Assembly (NCBI RefSeq): GCF_937468385.1
Contig: NZ_CALBWS010000029.1
Coordinates: 1-64,000 of the forward strand
Source of the DNA: Neobacillus rhizosphaerae
GTDB taxonomy: Bacteria > Bacillota > Bacilli > Bacillales > Cytobacillaceae
Length of the DNA stretch: 64,000 nt
Direction: 5' to 3'
The translations under genes were made by a program, and so were the position numbers. This document shows, in pieces, positions 62,347 through 64,000 of the stretch. The stretch's first letter is position 1, and each line of letters starts with the position of its first letter. The notes beneath the pieces were generated by a model. It did not search any database and was not told the DNA's origin. It saw nothing but the letters and a program-made list of their open reading frames with translations.

Positions 62347-64000
62347 ATGCAACTGTTAGATAATCAAATTGTCCAATCTCTCCGCGTACTTTCTATTGAT
62401 ATGATTGAAAAATCTAAGTCAGGTCACCCTGGTTTACCAATGGGAGCAGCACCAGCTGTAACGGCTTTATGGAGAAATCATTTTAAATTCAACCCAAATC
62501 ATCCCAACTGGTTTAACCGTGATCGATTTGTCCTTTCTGCTGGCCATGGATCTGCCCTTCTTTACAGCTTACTCCATGTGTTTGGCTATGATTTGCCAAT
62601 GTCTGAATTACAGCAATTTAGACAAATGGGAAGCTTAACTCCTGGTCATCCTGAATATAAACATACAGTCGGTGTTGACGGAACAACTGGACCTCTTGGG
62701 CAAGGCATTGCCATGGGAGTCGGGATGGCGATGACGGAAGCTCATCTAGCAGCCATGTATAATCGCCCTAATCATTCCATCGTCGATCACTATACCTACT
62801 TATTATGTGGTGATGGTTGTTTAATGGAGGGAATTTCCTACGAGGCGGCTTCTCTTGCCGGCCACTTACAACTTGGAAAACTTATTTTATTATATGACTC
62901 CAATAATATTTCACTAGATGGAGACTTAGATAAATCATTTACAGATGATATTGATTCTAGATTTCGCTCATGCGGCTGGCAAACACTCGTAGTGGAAGAC
63001 GGTAATGACTTACAGGCAATCAATCATGCTATTAAGTTAGCTAAGACTGAGAAAAATAAACCAACCATCATTGAAGTAAAAACTGTTATTGGTTATGGTA
63101 GCCCAAATAAAGGGGGGAAATCAGCTGCACATGGTTCCCCACTTGGAACTGAAGAAGCTGAATTAACAAAGAAACATTATAACTGGGAACTACCAGCTTT
63201 TACGTTGCCGGAAGAAGTCGAAGCATTAAAAGAATATTATCAAAAAAAAGGAACCCAATTAGAAGAAGAATGGCTTCAAAAGTTGAATAGCTATTTTAAG
63301 GAATATCCAGAACTGGCAACAGAAGTTCAAGCCATGATAGATGGTTGCCTACCGGAAAACTGGGATGAAGCATTAAAGCTTTACTCAGAAGAATCTAAAG
63401 ACATTGCTACTAGAGATGCTTCAGGAGTAGCACTCAATCAAATCTCTGAGAAATTACCTACCATTATGGGTGGATCAGCAGATTTATCTTCTTCGAATAA
63501 AACGATGCTAAATAACTTTGGTGATTTTGAACCTTCAAATTATGAAGGCAAAAATATTTGGTTCGGTGTTCGAGAATTTGCCATGGGCGGCATTTTGAAT
63601 GGCATGGCACTACATGACGGGGTTCAACCTTTTGGTGGGACATTCTTTGTATTCTCCGATTATTTACGGTCAGCAGTACGTTCGTCGGCATTAATGGGGA
63701 TTCCAGTTACCTATGTTATGACACACGATTCGATTGCTGTTGGTGAAGACGGACCAACACATGAGCCAATTGAACAGCTCGCCTCCTTCCGCGCAATGCC
63801 TGGACTTACCGTAATTCGGCCGGCAGATGCGAACGAAACGGTGGAAGCCTATCGCTATGCATTTGCACAAAAGGAAAATCCAGTCATGCTTGTCCTTAGT
63901 CGTCAAAACTTGCCGATTCTACCAGGTAGCTACCATAAAGCTAAAGAGGGAATTGAAAAAGGTGCCTATGTCCTTATAGAATCTAAAGAAAAACAAGCAG
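62347..64000 (+). CDS. tkt: Transketolase, N-terminal part (runs past the window)
   Basis: 551 codons visible, open at the window end (normal length about 665). The thiamine diphosphate motif GDG..NN is GDGCLMEG...YDSNN; SGHPGLPMG, TPGHPEYKHTVGVDGTTGPLGQG and HDSIAVGEDGPTHEP are all standard. ATG 62347 lies one base after the fsa stop, with AGGTGA inside the end of fsa as ribosome binding site. It transfers two-carbon units in the pentose-phosphate pathway. A second tkt may exist elsewhere. Confidence 0.95.
   Translation, partial: MQLLDNQIVQSLRVLSIDMIEKSKSGHPGLPMGAAPAVTALWRNHFKFNPNHPNWFNRDRFVLSAGHGSALLYSLLHVFGYDLPMSELQQFRQMGSLTPGHPEYKHTVGVDGTTGPLGQGIAMGVGMAMTEAHLAAMYNRPNHSIVDHYTYLLCGDGCLMEGISYEAASLAGHLQLGKLILLYDSNNISLDGDLDKSFTDDIDSRFRSCGWQTLVVEDGNDLQAINHAIKLAKTEKNKPTIIEVKTVIGYGSPNKGGKSAAHGSPLGTEEAELTKKHYNWELPAFTLPEEVEALKEYYQKKGTQLEEEWLQKLNSYFKEYPELATEVQAMIDGCLPENWDEALKLYSEESKDIATRDASGVALNQISEKLPTIMGGSADLSSSNKTMLNNFGDFEPSNYEGKNIWFGVREFAMGGILNGMALHDGVQPFGGTFFVFSDYLRSAVRSSALMGIPVTYVMTHDSIAVGEDGPTHEPIEQLASFRAMPGLTVIRPADANETVEAYRYAFAQKENPVMLVLSRQNLPILPGSYHKAKEGIEKGAYVLIESKEKQA

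Overview
The window looks like chromosomal DNA from an endospore-forming Bacillaceae (low-GC Firmicutes). Pointers are AT-rich intergenic DNA, strong AAGGAGG-type ribosome binding sites, frequent TTG/GTG starts, and the gene families present: a YjcZ-type small protein, a Spo0E-like phosphatase, ComK, a LysM-NlpC/P60 wall hydrolase, a Pho-box phosphatase and a kdp operon under a c-di-AMP riboswitch. The genus cannot be fixed from the sequence alone. No rRNA, tRNA, complete insertion sequence, prophage or CRISPR array was seen.

Layout. 0-2.5 kb: small genes (GyrI-like, a membrane-anchored protein, a cupredoxin) separated by hairpin elements. 2.4-6.2 kb (minus): OsmC-type peroxidase, dihydrolipoyl dehydrogenase carrying its own lipoyl domain, lipoate ligase and a one-cysteine MarR regulator, which together look like a self-contained lipoyl-dependent thiol peroxidase system. 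6.8-9.1 kb: a soluble glucose/sorbosone-dehydrogenase-like protein and an acetyltransferase. 10.3-15.7 kb (minus): one operon of TetR, kdd, kal, kce and a polar amino-acid ABC importer; this is the lower half of the lysine (3,5-diaminohexanoate) fermentation route with its own uptake system, an excellent promoter and TetR operators. The importer permease carries a one-base frameshift. 15.9-16.6 kb: a decayed region with a ZTP riboswitch followed by a glycine riboswitch and no gene behind them. 16.6-23.4 kb: a KAS III-like enzyme lacking the usual His/Asn, a STAS-like protein, small membrane proteins, a beta-propeller protein and a histidine phosphatase.

23.5-34.5 kb: a 52-bp tandem hairpin array inside imperfect terminal repeats, then DUF2294, then the c-di-AMP riboswitch and kdpFABC followed by a 784-residue protein made of two KdpD sensor halves and no histidine kinase; then ComK and an XRE regulator. 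An inverted pair of about 105-130 bp repeats brackets this block. 34.6-43.5 kb: small membrane proteins, an XRE regulator with near-perfect operator architecture (including a 48-bp perfect palindrome), a Pho-box YVTN/phosphoesterase and an RND exporter. 43.6-61.2 kb: bracketed by an inverted pair of 185-bp repeats; it holds a PAS-GGDEF-EAL-PilZ protein, ChrA, a SnoaL-like protein, the LysM-NlpC/P60 hydrolase, Spo0E-like, a TetR/RND pair, a decayed ABC exporter and an ECF sigma/anti-sigma pair. 61.7 kb to the end: fructose-6-phosphate aldolase/transaldolase-like gene and the first part of transketolase.

The most unusual non-coding signal is a set of short-motif arrays: GACGGGTAAA repeated at exactly 21 bp at three sites, and TCGCTGATAAA at 20-21 bp at two sites, so that every copy falls on the same face of the helix. 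They are neither coding nor CRISPR. The most unusual protein is the tandem KdpD-sensor protein.
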